The translations under genes were made by a program, and so were the position numbers. Source: Marinobacter arenosus (lineage in GTDB: Bacteria; Pseudomonadota; Gammaproteobacteria; Pseudomonadales; Oleiphilaceae). From it: DNA of 64,000 bases. The notes under the pieces were generated by a model. It made no database searches. It was not told the DNA's origin and saw only the letters and a list, made by a program, of their open reading frames with translations. The DNA lies in the NCBI RefSeq assembly GCF_019264345.1, contig NZ_JAHVAO010000004.1:124001-188000 (forward strand). The letters run 5' to 3'. Below, one piece after another: positions 23,347-32,855 of this stretch. Each line of letters starts with the position of its first letter. Positions within the stretch are counted from its first letter, which is position 1.

Positions 23347-24303
23347 ATGGGCGAATTCGAGCTGATCCGGCAGTACTTCGAGCCGATTGCGGACTCGTTT
23401 CCCAGCGCGGCCTTGGAGCTGGGGCTGGGAGACGACTGCGCGATTCAGCGAATTCCAGCCGACTGCGATCTGGTGTTCTCCATCGATACCGTGGTGGAGG
23501 GCATCCATTTCCCCAAGGCCTATCCGGCCGATCATCTCGCCTGGCGGGCGCTCGCCGCTGCTGCCAGCGATCTCGCCGCCATGGGGGCGAAGCCCGTGTG
23601 CTTCACCCTGGCGTTGACCCTACCGACCGTCAACGAATCGTGGTTAAAAGGCTTCTCGCGCGGATTGGCTGATGCGGCCGGGACATTCGGTCTGTCGCTC
23701 GCTGGTGGCGATACCACCCGCGGCCCCCTCACGCTGAGCCTCCAGGTCCATGGGACGGTGCCCAGGGGAGGGGGAACGCGGCGATCTGGAGCGAAGGTGG
23801 GGGATCTGGTGTGTGTCTCCGGTACCCTGGGCGATGCCGGTGCCGCGCTGGACTATCTTGAGGCGCAGCCGCCCTCGGACGATGCGAAGGCGCTGCTCCG
23901 ACGTTACCACCGGCCTTGTCCTCGCCTGGAACTGGGCCAGGCTCTTGCGGGGATTGTGACCTCGGCGATTGATATTTCGGATGGCCTCCTGGCGGACCTC
24001 GGACATGTGCTGGACGCTTCCGGCATGGGCGCCACGCTTGATCTGTCGACGATTCCGATGTCTCAGGCATTGCGTCGACTGAAGGGCGACCAGGCTCTGG
24101 GCTATGGGTTGCGCGCAGGCGACGATTACGAGCTTTGTGTGACCCTCCCCAGGTCTCGCTGGGCTGCACTGCCAGAAGCCATCGGAAAGCACTTGACGGT
24201 GATCGGGACCATTGAAGCCGAGGCCGGCCTGCGTTTGGCCGGCGGCCCCGAGCCTGCCGATCACTTGGACACCGGGTTTGACCATTTCAGGAGTAAGTCA
24301 TGA
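23347..24303 (+). CDS. thiL: Thiamine-monophosphate kinase
   Basis: ThiL phosphorylates thiamine monophosphate to thiamine diphosphate. The 318-residue protein shows the N-terminal GEFELI, the metal/ATP-binding GDDCAI and SIDTVVEGIHF motifs, ASDLAAMGAKP, GGDTTRGPL and DISDGLLADL, all characteristic. It is 3 bases after nusB and overlaps pgpA by 4 bases. Confidence 0.96.
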   Translation: MGEFELIRQYFEPIADSFPSAALELGLGDDCAIQRIPADCDLVFSIDTVVEGIHFPKAYPADHLAWRALAAAASDLAAMGAKPVCFTLALTLPTVNESWLKGFSRGLADAAGTFGLSLAGGDTTRGPLTLSLQVHGTVPRGGGTRRSGAKVGDLVCVSGTLGDAGAALDYLEAQPPSDDAKALLRRYHRPCPRLELGQALAGIVTSAIDISDGLLADLGHVLDASGMGATLDLSTIPMSQALRRLKGDQALGYGLRAGDDYELCVTLPRSRWAALPEAIGKHLTVIGTIEAEAGLRLAGGPEPADHLDTGFDHFRSKS

Positions 24304-24827
24304 GTCAGGAGGATCAGTTCCCCGAGCCGGATCTGCCACAGGCATTGCTCCCCCCGGGGTTCCTGAAAAATCCGGTGCACCTTCTGGCATTCGGTTTCGG
24401 CAGCGGTGCGGCGGCGCGTGCGCCGGGCACCTGGGGCAGCCTGGCGGCGATTCCATTCTGGTATGCCTTTGCCTGGCTGCCCGGAATGGTCTATTGGGCT
24501 ATTGTTCTGGTCGCATTCCTGGTTGGGATCTGGTTGTGTGGTAAAACCGCCCGGGACCTGAAGGTTCATGATCACGGCGGCATCGTCTGGGACGAGTTCG
24601 TGGGAATGTGGATTGCCCTGGGATTGTTCCCGGATCAGATTGCGGGGGTTCTGCTGGCGTTCGTGCTGTTCCGGTTGTTCGACGTCGTCAAACCCTGGCC
24701 TATCAGTTGGCTGGATGACCGCCTGCCCGGGGGGCTTGGCATAATGATTGACGATGTTGTGGCGGGTTTTATGGCGATGGCTTCCATGTTCGCCATTGAC
24801 CGATGGTTAATGCCGGTCATTGTGTGA
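24300..24827 (+). CDS. pgpA: Phosphatidylglycerophosphatase A
   Basis: PgpA dephosphorylates phosphatidylglycerol phosphate in the inner membrane. The 175-residue protein has the signature GAAARAPGTWGSLAAIPFW, the acidic motif VWDEFVGMWIA and several hydrophobic helices. It is the last gene of the nrdR-ribD operon. Confidence 0.95.
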   Translation: MSQEDQFPEPDLPQALLPPGFLKNPVHLLAFGFGSGAAARAPGTWGSLAAIPFWYAFAWLPGMVYWAIVLVAFLVGIWLCGKTARDLKVHDHGGIVWDEFVGMWIALGLFPDQIAGVLLAFVLFRLFDVVKPWPISWLDDRLPGGLGIMIDDVVAGFMAMASMFAIDRWLMPVIV

Positions 24828-24856
24828 ACGGGAAGATGCTGGAGGTCAGTTTCTGT

Positions 24857-25060
24857 TCAATGGAGTTGCTGATCCTCCGGTAACAACCTTACAACGTGTA
24901 GGAAACGTTTGAGACCGGTCTCCGCTCGTTCTCGGGAGGCAAACGGACCGCTGTCAAACCCTTCCCGGGTCGTAAAATACCATTTGCTGCCTACGCAGAA
25001 GAACCGGCTACTTCTGAAGGGGACTGGACCTGCCTCCCCGGACCTGCTTTGGATGTCCAT
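24857..25060 (-). CDS. Small conserved protein, resembles the DUF6316 family
   Basis: A 67-residue protein on the minus strand, with an excellent ribosome binding site (AGGAGAAGTT) directly before its ATG at 25060. Its core, KWYFTTREGFDSGPF followed by ASRERAETGLKRF, resembles a family of small gammaproteobacterial proteins of unknown function (DUF6316, from memory). No signal peptide or membrane segment is seen; it should be cytoplasmic. The codon pattern and strong ribosome binding site make it more convincing than overlapping frames on the other strand (24909-25130 and 25049-25291). Function is unknown. Confidence 0.7.
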   Translation of the reverse strand: MDIQSRSGEAGPVPFRSSRFFCVGSKWYFTTREGFDSGPFASRERAETGLKRFLHVVRLLPEDQQLH

Positions 25061-25327
25061 AACTTCTCCTGTGCCCGATCTGCTTCCTGTTCAATTCCGG
25101 GCGACGCATTTGTATTGCCGATCTGTTTAAAATTAATCCAATTGCGTACGAATTCAACATTTTTTTACATTTTTACGGGGTGGTTCGCAAACCAGATCGG
25201 TCCGATGGGCACCGGGGTGCCGCAACAGATTGAAAAGGCCGGCTTGCCCTCTTCAGAAGCACTCGTCAGAATGCAATCAAACGAATGCTAACCTCTGGGT
25301 CCTTCCCTCGTTTACCAAGGAGATTTC

Positions 25328-26005
25328 ATGAGTATCTTTCACGTATTGGCGGCCCTGAAGTCGGGTGCATTGAAAGCTGGACAGAGCGCGCGGTTTATCC
25401 TGGCTTTCGGTTTCCTGGTGGCAACCGTCGGGTGTTCGTCCACCCTGACCAGAGTAGAGACCTGGGATGGCGAACCGGCAGCGGCCGCGAATGCGGCTAC
25501 CCTGAAAGCCCCGGGCTCGATTCAGGTGTCACGCATCAATGGCCGCAACATGAGTAACTTTTTGATGGATGATCTCGCCCTCGATTACGCATTGCTGCCG
25601 GGAGAGAACGAGGTCATCTTCACGTACAAGACCATCTGGGCGAAATCCGGGGTTGTTGAAAACGGCGAATCGAAAGTGCACGTGTACACAAGCGAACCAC
25701 GGGTCGTCCGCTTCGATGCCGAGCAGGACACGGTTTACCGTTTCCAGTTTGACCAGCCCGCGTCGCGCTCGGAAGCCGAGCAGATGGCAGAGGACTTCGT
25801 CGCTACCGTGGTGACGGTGGATGGCGAAAAGGTGGTTGCGGAGTCCAGTGTATGGACACCTGCCGTGGCAGCAGAGCGAACCCCGATCCCGGAAAGCGGT
25901 CCGGTGGGGGCCGCCGAGGGCAGTGCACTTGATACCCTGAAATCGGTCTGGGCTACCGCCACCGAAGAAGAGAAGAAGGCCTTTTTGCGCTGGGCTTTCG
26001 AGTAA
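25328..26005 (+). CDS. DUF2057 (YccT-like) lipoprotein
   Basis: The 225-residue protein begins after AAGGAGATTTC and has a long signal peptide with lipobox ATVGC (Cys at about residue 37), so it is predicted to be a lipoprotein. The body is a beta-rich DUF2057 domain (LPGENEVIFTYK, EPRVVRFDA, VYRFQFDQP) with the typical C-terminal helix LDTLKSVWATATEEEKKAFLRWA split over residues ~200-223. YccT of E. coli has been linked to inhibition of curli assembly; no curli genes are in this window, so the role here is unknown. It is monocistronic and convergent with the acyltransferase gene. Confidence 0.82.
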   Translation: MSIFHVLAALKSGALKAGQSARFILAFGFLVATVGCSSTLTRVETWDGEPAAAANAATLKAPGSIQVSRINGRNMSNFLMDDLALDYALLPGENEVIFTYKTIWAKSGVVENGESKVHVYTSEPRVVRFDAEQDTVYRFQFDQPASRSEAEQMAEDFVATVVTVDGEKVVAESSVWTPAVAAERTPIPESGPVGAAEGSALDTLKSVWATATEEEKKAFLRWAFE

Positions 26006-26012
26006 GTGATTC

Positions 26013-26036
26013 GGGCCCGCCAGGCGCGGCGGGCCC
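26013..26036. terminator. Convergent hairpin between the lipoprotein and acyltransferase genes
   Basis: A perfect 9-bp stem, GGGCCCGCC (26013-26021) with GGCGGGCCC (26028-26036), and a 6-base loop lie 8 bases after one stop and 6 bases after the other. There is no T run on either strand, so it is a weak or Rho-assisted bidirectional terminator at best. Confidence 0.5.
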
Positions 26037-26041
26037 ACTCC

Positions 26042-27571
26042 CTACATCCGGAAGCGATGAAGGGTTTTTTTGAGCACGCCCTCCAGAGCGGTCAGAACGT
26101 CGTCAGTCAGCGTCTGATGAGGCAACTCCCCATCCTCTCCCGTTTCACCATCAAGGCCCAGGTTTTGGGCAGCCTCCTCGATGGCACCGAGGCTTTCTGT
26201 AATGTACCCCTCCAGTGAGCTGCCGTCGGCGACGACGTCCGGGCAGAGCGTAAAGTTAATGGTCAGCCGGCCCTGATAACTCACCGCGACAATGACCAGG
26301 CCCATGCTGTCGAACAGGGGCGCGGTGTTGTACTGCTGGGTAAGCCTTGCCCCCTGCAGGTAGAGCGGTACCTGTGGCCCCGGAACGTTGGTGATAGGCA
26401 GATTGAATGCGGGCTGGTAGCGCTGGGCGATCTGCAGTTCGGAATAGAGTCGGGCGGATAGCGCCAGCATGGTCGACGGTAGCAGTTCGGTCAGTCGGTC
26501 CGCCGCGATGGCTTCCCGGTAGGGTTCCGACGCGACGGCGTTCCGGTGGATCTTGCGAATGCGCAGGGCTGGATCCGATTCGCTGGTGGACAGGTCGAGC
26601 AGCATCGCCGACATCTGGTTACCGGTCGCCCTGCGAAGACTGTTGGAGCGCACGGAAATCGGCGTCATGGCCACCAGCGACCTGCTGGTGTCGGCGCCGT
26701 GATCGTGACTGTATCGGCGTAATGCCTCGGCACACAGGCCCAGAACCACATCGTTGAGCGTGACGTCGCCCAGGGTTGCCTTGATGGCTTTGAGCCGCGG
26801 CAGATCCACGCTGGTCGACACAATCTGCCGGTTGGCGGTGATTTGGCGGTTGAACGGGCTGTGTGGCGCCGAGAACACAGGGAAGGGCATGGGCAGTTTG
26901 CGCAATTGCTTCTGGATCAGGCCGCGAGCCGTGGCTTCGGCGGCGTTGAAGGCCAGGGAGGTGAACTGGAGCGGGGTTCTTAATATGTTCGCGCCTGCCT
27001 GGAGAATCACCCGCTCCTCCGACGGTTCGGGGCGGGGGCTCCACGGTCTGGGTGGCGTAATCGGCCTGGGCTCCGGCGTGTACTCCAGCAGTTTGCCAAT
27101 AATGTCCTCGCCACTGAACGCGTCAATGGCGGCGTGGTGGAGTTTCACGATCAGGGCAAAGCCCTGGCGCTCCGTGTCGTTGTCATCGATTTTGAAACCG
27201 TCGACGAACGTGATGTGCCAGAGGGGTCTGTCCCGCTTGAGGGGCTCTTCCAGAATCTTTGAGGCCAGCGTCATCAGGCTGGCCCGGCGTCCGTGTTCGC
27301 CCAGATTGACGTAGGCAAGGTGCCGTTCAATGCTGAAGTCCGGGTCGTCAATCCAGTAGGGGCGGCCAAGCCGCATGGGGATTTCTTTCAGGCGCTGGCG
27401 GAAAACGGGGACGACGTGAAGGCGACTGCGAAGGTAAGCGACAAACGTGCTGAAGGCCAGCGGATGGGTCTGCTCACTGGCATCGAACAGGTAGATTCCG
27501 CCAATGTGCATGGGTGTCGTCTCGGATTCCAGATACAGGAACGAGGCATCCAGTTCGGACAGCTGCCGCAT
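26042..27571 (-). CDS. Wax ester synthase/diacylglycerol acyltransferase family protein (WS/DGAT)
   Basis: The 509-residue protein starts at ATG 27571 (MRQLSELDASFLYLE), the standard WS/DGAT N-terminus; the frame runs 58 codons further upstream without support. It has PLWHITFVDGF (about 116-126), the active-site region LHHAAIDAFSG (H145, H146, D150), NDVVLGLCAEALRRY, and the NLPITNVPGPQVPLYLQGA segment. The family joins acyl-CoA to a long-chain alcohol or diacylglycerol to make storage lipid. The usual HHxxxDG ends in Ala151 here, so activity or specificity may differ. It follows the LysR gene on the same strand after 116 bases. Confidence 0.9.
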   Translation of the reverse strand: MRQLSELDASFLYLESETTPMHIGGIYLFDASEQTHPLAFSTFVAYLRSRLHVVPVFRQRLKEIPMRLGRPYWIDDPDFSIERHLAYVNLGEHGRRASLMTLASKILEEPLKRDRPLWHITFVDGFKIDDNDTERQGFALIVKLHHAAIDAFSGEDIIGKLLEYTPEPRPITPPRPWSPRPEPSEERVILQAGANILRTPLQFTSLAFNAAEATARGLIQKQLRKLPMPFPVFSAPHSPFNRQITANRQIVSTSVDLPRLKAIKATLGDVTLNDVVLGLCAEALRRYSHDHGADTSRSLVAMTPISVRSNSLRRATGNQMSAMLLDLSTSESDPALRIRKIHRNAVASEPYREAIAADRLTELLPSTMLALSARLYSELQIAQRYQPAFNLPITNVPGPQVPLYLQGARLTQQYNTAPLFDSMGLVIVAVSYQGRLTINFTLCPDVVADGSSLEGYITESLGAIEEAAQNLGLDGETGEDGELPHQTLTDDVLTALEGVLKKTLHRFRM

Positions 27572-27687
27572 TAATGAACTCCCTTCGGCGTGTTGTTTCG
27601 CACAAGTATAAACGACCGGTCTTGGTTCCCGGTTGACTGGGCTGCCGGTTTTTCTGGTGTCCTGCAGCCACTCCAAACAAAAGAATT

Positions 27688-28599
27688 TCAGCCGCTTAGC
27701 GAGTCCTTGACGGCGTTGTCGGCCGCCAATCGCTCCCAGAACCACATCAGGGCCTTGCCCTGGTCATCGGCGTGGCGAGCCAGGTGCAGCAGAACGGATT
27801 GCCGTGGTTCGTGAACCTGTTTTTTAACCAGGGTTCCGCGGGACAGTTGGTCGCGAATCCGAGACTGTGGCAGCCAGCCAACGCCCAGACCGGATTCCTG
27901 CACGGAAATCTTCTGCTCGATGTTGGTGACGGTGAGGGTCCGTTGCCGCCGGAATATGCCGGCATGGCCGGGTGGGAGCGATCTGGAGGTGTCGGCGGCG
28001 ACAGCGGCCGGGAACTGCGAAATGTCGTCCTCGGTCAGTGGCGTGTTGATTTCCGCCAACGGGTGATCGGCGGCGACCACGAACACGAATTCCATCTCGC
28101 CCAAGGGCTTGGTGGTGAAGTTGCCGGCGGGCTTGCTGAATTGATCGGCACCGACAATCAGGTCAATCCGCCGGTCCTGAAGTGCGTCCCAGGAGCCGGC
28201 GAAGACTTCCTCAACGATCTGGACATCAACCGGAACCCCGAGATTGTAGAAATCCCGCACCGCGGGGAACAGGCATTCCGCCGGGAGCAAGGAATTGAAG
28301 CCGATGCGCAGCCGGGTTTCCCAGCCCTGGGCGACCTGTTTGGTGGTGTGGGCGAGATTTTCGGCGGCTTCCAGCAGTGTGCGACCTTCCTCAAGCAGAT
28401 AGCGACCGGCGGGTGTCAGGCTGGCCCTGTGGCCACTTCGATCAAAAATGGCGACGTTCAGGTCCTCTTCCAGCTTTTGAACGGTGTAGCTGATGGCGGA
28501 GGGGACCCGAAAGAGTTCGTTGGCCGCGCCGGCGAAACTGCCTTTTCGGTCAATGGCGTCAAGGACTTTGAGGGCGTCTATGGTGATGGCTGTGTGCAT
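27688..28599 (-). CDS. LysR-family transcriptional regulator (YhaJ-like)
   Basis: The 303-residue protein has an N-terminal winged helix-turn-helix (about 5-65: LKVLDAIDRKGSFAGAA, VPSAISYTVQKLEEDLNVAIFDRSGHR) and a substrate-binding domain (about 92-295). The sequence resembles E. coli YhaJ as I remember it. The divergent neighbour is the glutathionyl-hydroquinone reductase gene; E. coli likewise has yhaJ close to yqjG. The 98-base shared upstream region would be the natural operator, which suggests that it senses a quinone or aromatic ligand; that is inference. Confidence 0.88.
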   Translation of the reverse strand: MHTAITIDALKVLDAIDRKGSFAGAANELFRVPSAISYTVQKLEEDLNVAIFDRSGHRASLTPAGRYLLEEGRTLLEAAENLAHTTKQVAQGWETRLRIGFNSLLPAECLFPAVRDFYNLGVPVDVQIVEEVFAGSWDALQDRRIDLIVGADQFSKPAGNFTTKPLGEMEFVFVVAADHPLAEINTPLTEDDISQFPAAVAADTSRSLPPGHAGIFRRQRTLTVTNIEQKISVQESGLGVGWLPQSRIRDQLSRGTLVKKQVHEPRQSVLLHLARHADDQGKALMWFWERLAADNAVKDSLSG

Positions 28600-28637
28600 G
28601 TTCGAAATATCTGAGGTTGTTGGCCAGAAATGCTTGT

Positions 28638-28667
28638 TTGAGAGGGTAACAGGGTCCCCGTTATTCT
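28638..28667 (+). promoter_or_regulatory. Candidate promoter for the hydroquinone reductase gene
   Basis: TTGAGA (28638-28643) and TATTCT (28662-28667), 18 bases apart, lie in the 98-base gap between the divergent LysR and reductase genes. The match is moderate. Confidence 0.35.
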
Positions 28668-28697
28668 TCCCGTTAAATGTATTGACGGAGTTTTCTC

Positions 28698-29684
28698 ATG
28701 GGTCTTCTGGTTGATGGCGAATGGTACGACAAGTGGTATGACACCGATAAAACCGGTGGCAAGTTTGAGCGCGAGGCCGCCCGGTTCCGTAACTGGGTGA
28801 CCGCAGACGGCGCGCCCGGGGCCAGCGGTGAGGGCAATTTCAAAGCGGAATCCGGGCGTTACCACCTGTATGTGTCCATGGCATGTCCCTGGGCTCACCG
28901 AACCCTGATTTTCCGCAAGCTCAAGGGGCTGGAGCCCCACATCTCGGTGTCGGTGGTCCACCCGGACATGGTAGAGAACGGTTGGGAATTTCGTCCCGAT
29001 GAGGATGCCCACCGGGATCACCTGCATGACTTTCGATTCCTGCATCAGTTATACACCAAGGCGGCGCCGACCTATTCCGGCCGTGTAACGGTTCCTGCCT
29101 TGTGGGACAAGCAAAGGCAAACCATAGTCAGTAACGAATCCGCCGACATCATCCGGATGTTCAACGCGGCCTTCGATCACCTGGACGGCGTTCGCTCCGA
29201 GGTTGATTTCTACCCGCAGGCCCTGCAAGCGGAGATTGATGAGGTGAACGAGCGGGTTTACCACACGGTCAATAACGGGGTTTACAAGGCGGGGTTTGCC
29301 ACGGCACAGGACAAGTACGAAGCGGCATACACGGAACTGTTCCGGTCACTGGATTGGCTGGAAGAGCGCTTGTCGTCCCGTCGTTACCTGGTCGGTGGCG
29401 AGTTGACGGAAGCGGATTGGCGTCTGTTTACCACCTTGATTCGCTTCGATGCGGTGTACTTCAGCCACTTCAAGTGCAACCGCCAGCGTATTGCGGATTA
29501 CCCGTCGCTGTCGGGGTACGTGAGGGACCTTTACCAGGAGTCGGGCGTAGCGGGAACCGTGGACATTGGCCAGATCAAGCGCCATTACTATGTCAGCCAG
29601 CGCACGATCAATCCGACGCAGGTTGTGCCGGTCGGGCCAGCGCTGGATTTCGAGGCGCCCCATGGGCGGGAACGCCTCAGCTGA
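28698..29684 (+). CDS. yqjG: Glutathionyl-hydroquinone reductase (YqjG/Xi-class GST)
   Basis: This 328-residue Xi-class glutathione transferase reduces glutathionyl-hydroquinones. The catalytic cysteine is C63 in SMACPWAHRTLI, the same position as in E. coli YqjG. A thioredoxin-like N-domain (about 50-150) contains VPALWDKQ and SNESADIIRMF. The helical C-domain has LVGGELTEADWRLFTTLIRFD and a YYVSQ...NPTQVVPVGP tail. Its 3' end overlaps the convergent ispB by 8 bases. The LysR partner probably controls it. Confidence 0.94.
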   Translation: MGLLVDGEWYDKWYDTDKTGGKFEREAARFRNWVTADGAPGASGEGNFKAESGRYHLYVSMACPWAHRTLIFRKLKGLEPHISVSVVHPDMVENGWEFRPDEDAHRDHLHDFRFLHQLYTKAAPTYSGRVTVPALWDKQRQTIVSNESADIIRMFNAAFDHLDGVRSEVDFYPQALQAEIDEVNERVYHTVNNGVYKAGFATAQDKYEAAYTELFRSLDWLEERLSSRRYLVGGELTEADWRLFTTLIRFDAVYFSHFKCNRQRIADYPSLSGYVRDLYQESGVAGTVDIGQIKRHYYVSQRTINPTQVVPVGPALDFEAPHGRERLS

Positions 29685-30645
29685 CCCGAGCCACCGCTAC
29701 GTCCGTCAGGAGTTCCAGAGCGGTCTTGTGTGCCGAGTCTGTGAGGCCGGCCAGGCAATTCGCCGCCATCCCAGCTTCCGCCCGTGCCCGGGCCATGGTG
29801 TACTCCAGTGCCCCTGAGCTCTCCACAACGGCCAGGATGCTGGAAAGGTCGTCCAGTCCGCCTTTGCGAATGGCCTGGCGGATAAGCTGCCGCTCCTGTT
29901 CACTGCCGTTCGCCATGGCGTAAATCAGGGGCAGGGTGGCCTTGCCCTCGGCCAGATCGTCGCCCACGTTCTTGCCCATGGTCTCGGCATCGCCGCGGTA
30001 ATCCAGAACATCGTCCACCAGTTGGAACGCCAGGCCGAGGTGCTTGCCATAGTCGCGAAGGGCCTGTTCCTGTTGGATGTCGGCCCCGGCCAGCAGCGCG
30101 CCTGTGTGCGAGGCGGCTTCAAATAGCATGGCGGTCTTGTTGTGAATGACCTTCATGTACTGGTCTTCCGTGAGGTCGGGATTCTTGACGTTCATCAATT
30201 GCATGACCTCGCCTTCGGCGATGACCGCGGTCGCGTGCGACAAAACGTTCATGATCGGAAGGCTTTCGAGCTCAACCATCATCTCGAAAGCGCGGGCGTA
30301 GAGGAAATCACCTACCAGCACGCTCGGGGCATTGCCCCATCGGGCGTTGGCTGTGCTTCGGCCCCGGCGCATGTCCGATGTATCGACGACATCGTCGTGG
30401 AGCAGGGTGGCGGTGTGCAGGAATTCGATCACCGCCGCCAGTTTCAGATGGTCGTCGCGGTTGTAGCCCACTGCTTGACTGGAAAGCAGAACCAGTAGTG
30501 GTCTCAAGCGCTTACCGCCACTTTCAATGATGTATTGGGCGATTTTTTCGACCAAGGGAACATCGGAGGCGAGCCGCTGGATGATCAGGTCGTTAACGCG
30601 GCTGAAGTCCTCGGCCACGGTGTCGTATATGCGCTGGGCTGTCAT
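29677..30645 (-). CDS. ispB: Polyprenyl (octaprenyl) diphosphate synthase
   Basis: IspB builds the ubiquinone side chain by adding isopentenyl units to farnesyl diphosphate. The 322-residue protein has GGKRLRPLLVLLS, the first Asp-rich motif LHDDVVDTSDMRRG (about residues 80-93), and the second, QLVDDVLDYRGD (about 208-219). The chain length (C40 or C45) cannot be read from sequence alone. It is divergent from rplU, the order seen widely in gammaproteobacteria. Confidence 0.95.
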   Translation of the reverse strand: MTAQRIYDTVAEDFSRVNDLIIQRLASDVPLVEKIAQYIIESGGKRLRPLLVLLSSQAVGYNRDDHLKLAAVIEFLHTATLLHDDVVDTSDMRRGRSTANARWGNAPSVLVGDFLYARAFEMMVELESLPIMNVLSHATAVIAEGEVMQLMNVKNPDLTEDQYMKVIHNKTAMLFEAASHTGALLAGADIQQEQALRDYGKHLGLAFQLVDDVLDYRGDAETMGKNVGDDLAEGKATLPLIYAMANGSEQERQLIRQAIRKGGLDDLSSILAVVESSGALEYTMARARAEAGMAANCLAGLTDSAHKTALELLTDVAVARVS

Positions 30646-30747
30646 GCGGCTTGTGGATCCCTTGCTACTGTTTCGAGGAAACGGTTCTTGATAAATCGGG
30701 CAGGTCGCGGCAATGCTAGGTATTGGCGCCTACAGTGTCAACTTGGC

Positions 30748-30776
30748 TTGTATTGCGAGGCGCCTTTTCGTACAAT
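30748..30776 (+). promoter_or_regulatory. Sigma-70-type promoter for rplU-rpmA
   Basis: TTGTAT (30748-30753) and TACAAT (30771-30776) are separated by 17 bases. The transcript would have a leader of about 100 bases before the rplU ATG. Confidence 0.6.
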
Positions 30777-30885
30777 CACGCGCCCAACTCATCCCAACCT
30801 GCGCTCCCTGCTATAGGGTCGCCAGAGTGCTTCCCTTAGAACCAGGTGGATAAGAGCAGGGATGGGTCAATCGCGGAGAACGTTA

Positions 30886-31197
30886 ATGTACGCAGTTATT
30901 GTAAGCGGTGGTAAGCAGCACCGTGTGAAAGAAGGCGAAACCCTGAAGCTGGAAAAGCTGGAAGTTGAAACCGGTGGAAACGTTGAGTTTGATCGCGTTC
31001 TGCTGATCGCCGATGGCGACAAGGTTCAGGTTGGCGCGCCGGTTGTTGATGGTGCCAAAGTGACTGCGGAAGTGGTTAGCCACGGCCGTCACGACAAGGT
31101 TCAGATCATCAAGTTCCGCCGTCGGAAGCACCACATGAAGCGTCAGGGCCACCGTCAGTGGTTCACTGAAGTCAAGATCACGGGTATCAAGGGCTGA
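30886..31197 (+). CDS. rplU: 50S ribosomal protein L21
   Basis: ATG 30886 ([11 protein letters not shown]) follows GGAGAA and gives the normal 103 residues. Conserved features are [18 protein letters not shown], and the basic [15 protein letters not shown] segment that contacts 23S rRNA. It is followed by rpmA after 36 bases. Confidence 0.98.
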   Translation: MYAVIVSGGKQHRVKEGETLKLEKLEVETGGNVEFDRVLLIADGDKVQVGAPVVDGAKVTAEVVSHGRHDKVQIIKFRRRKHHMKRQGHRQWFTEVKITGIKG

Positions 31198-31233
31198 GGC
31201 TCTCGAACCACCCCTTAAATCAGGAGGCTTGTA

Positions 31234-31494
31234 ATGGCTCATAAAAAAGCAGCAGGTAGTACCCGTAACGGTCGCGATTCCGAGTCGAAACGACTTGGTG
31301 TGAAGCGCTACGGCGGCGAAACTGTATCTGCAGGCAGCATCATCGTTCGTCAGCGCGGAACCCGTTTCCACGCTGGTAATAATGTTGGCATTGGCAAGGA
31401 CCACACCCTGTTCGCGAAAGCGGAAGGTCAGGTGAAGTTCGAAGTCAAAGGCCCGCAGAGCCGTAAGTTCGTGAGCATCGTTCCGGCTGCGTAA
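31234..31494 (+). CDS. rpmA: 50S ribosomal protein L27
   Basis: The 86-residue protein has the L27 N-terminus [21 protein letters not shown], whose tail reaches the peptidyl-transferase centre, and [10 protein letters not shown]. It has no N-terminal extension needing proteolysis. The ribosome binding site is a strong AGGAGG. Confidence 0.98.
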   Translation: MAHKKAAGSTRNGRDSESKRLGVKRYGGETVSAGSIIVRQRGTRFHAGNNVGIGKDHTLFAKAEGQVKFEVKGPQSRKFVSIVPAA

Positions 31495-31569
31495 GCAGCG
31501 GCGATCCGGTTCTGTCGAACCTTGGGTGGCATTGATATCCTGATATAGTCAGTTATCAACGTCGCTCGG

Positions 31570-32834
<1,265 letters not shown>

Positions 32835-32855
32835 GTCGAGAGAAGTGCACGCATC

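Noticed and set aside
24909..25291. Plus-strand frames between pgpA and the lipoprotein
   Set aside because: They overlap the better-supported minus-strand small gene and lack ribosome binding sites or family features.
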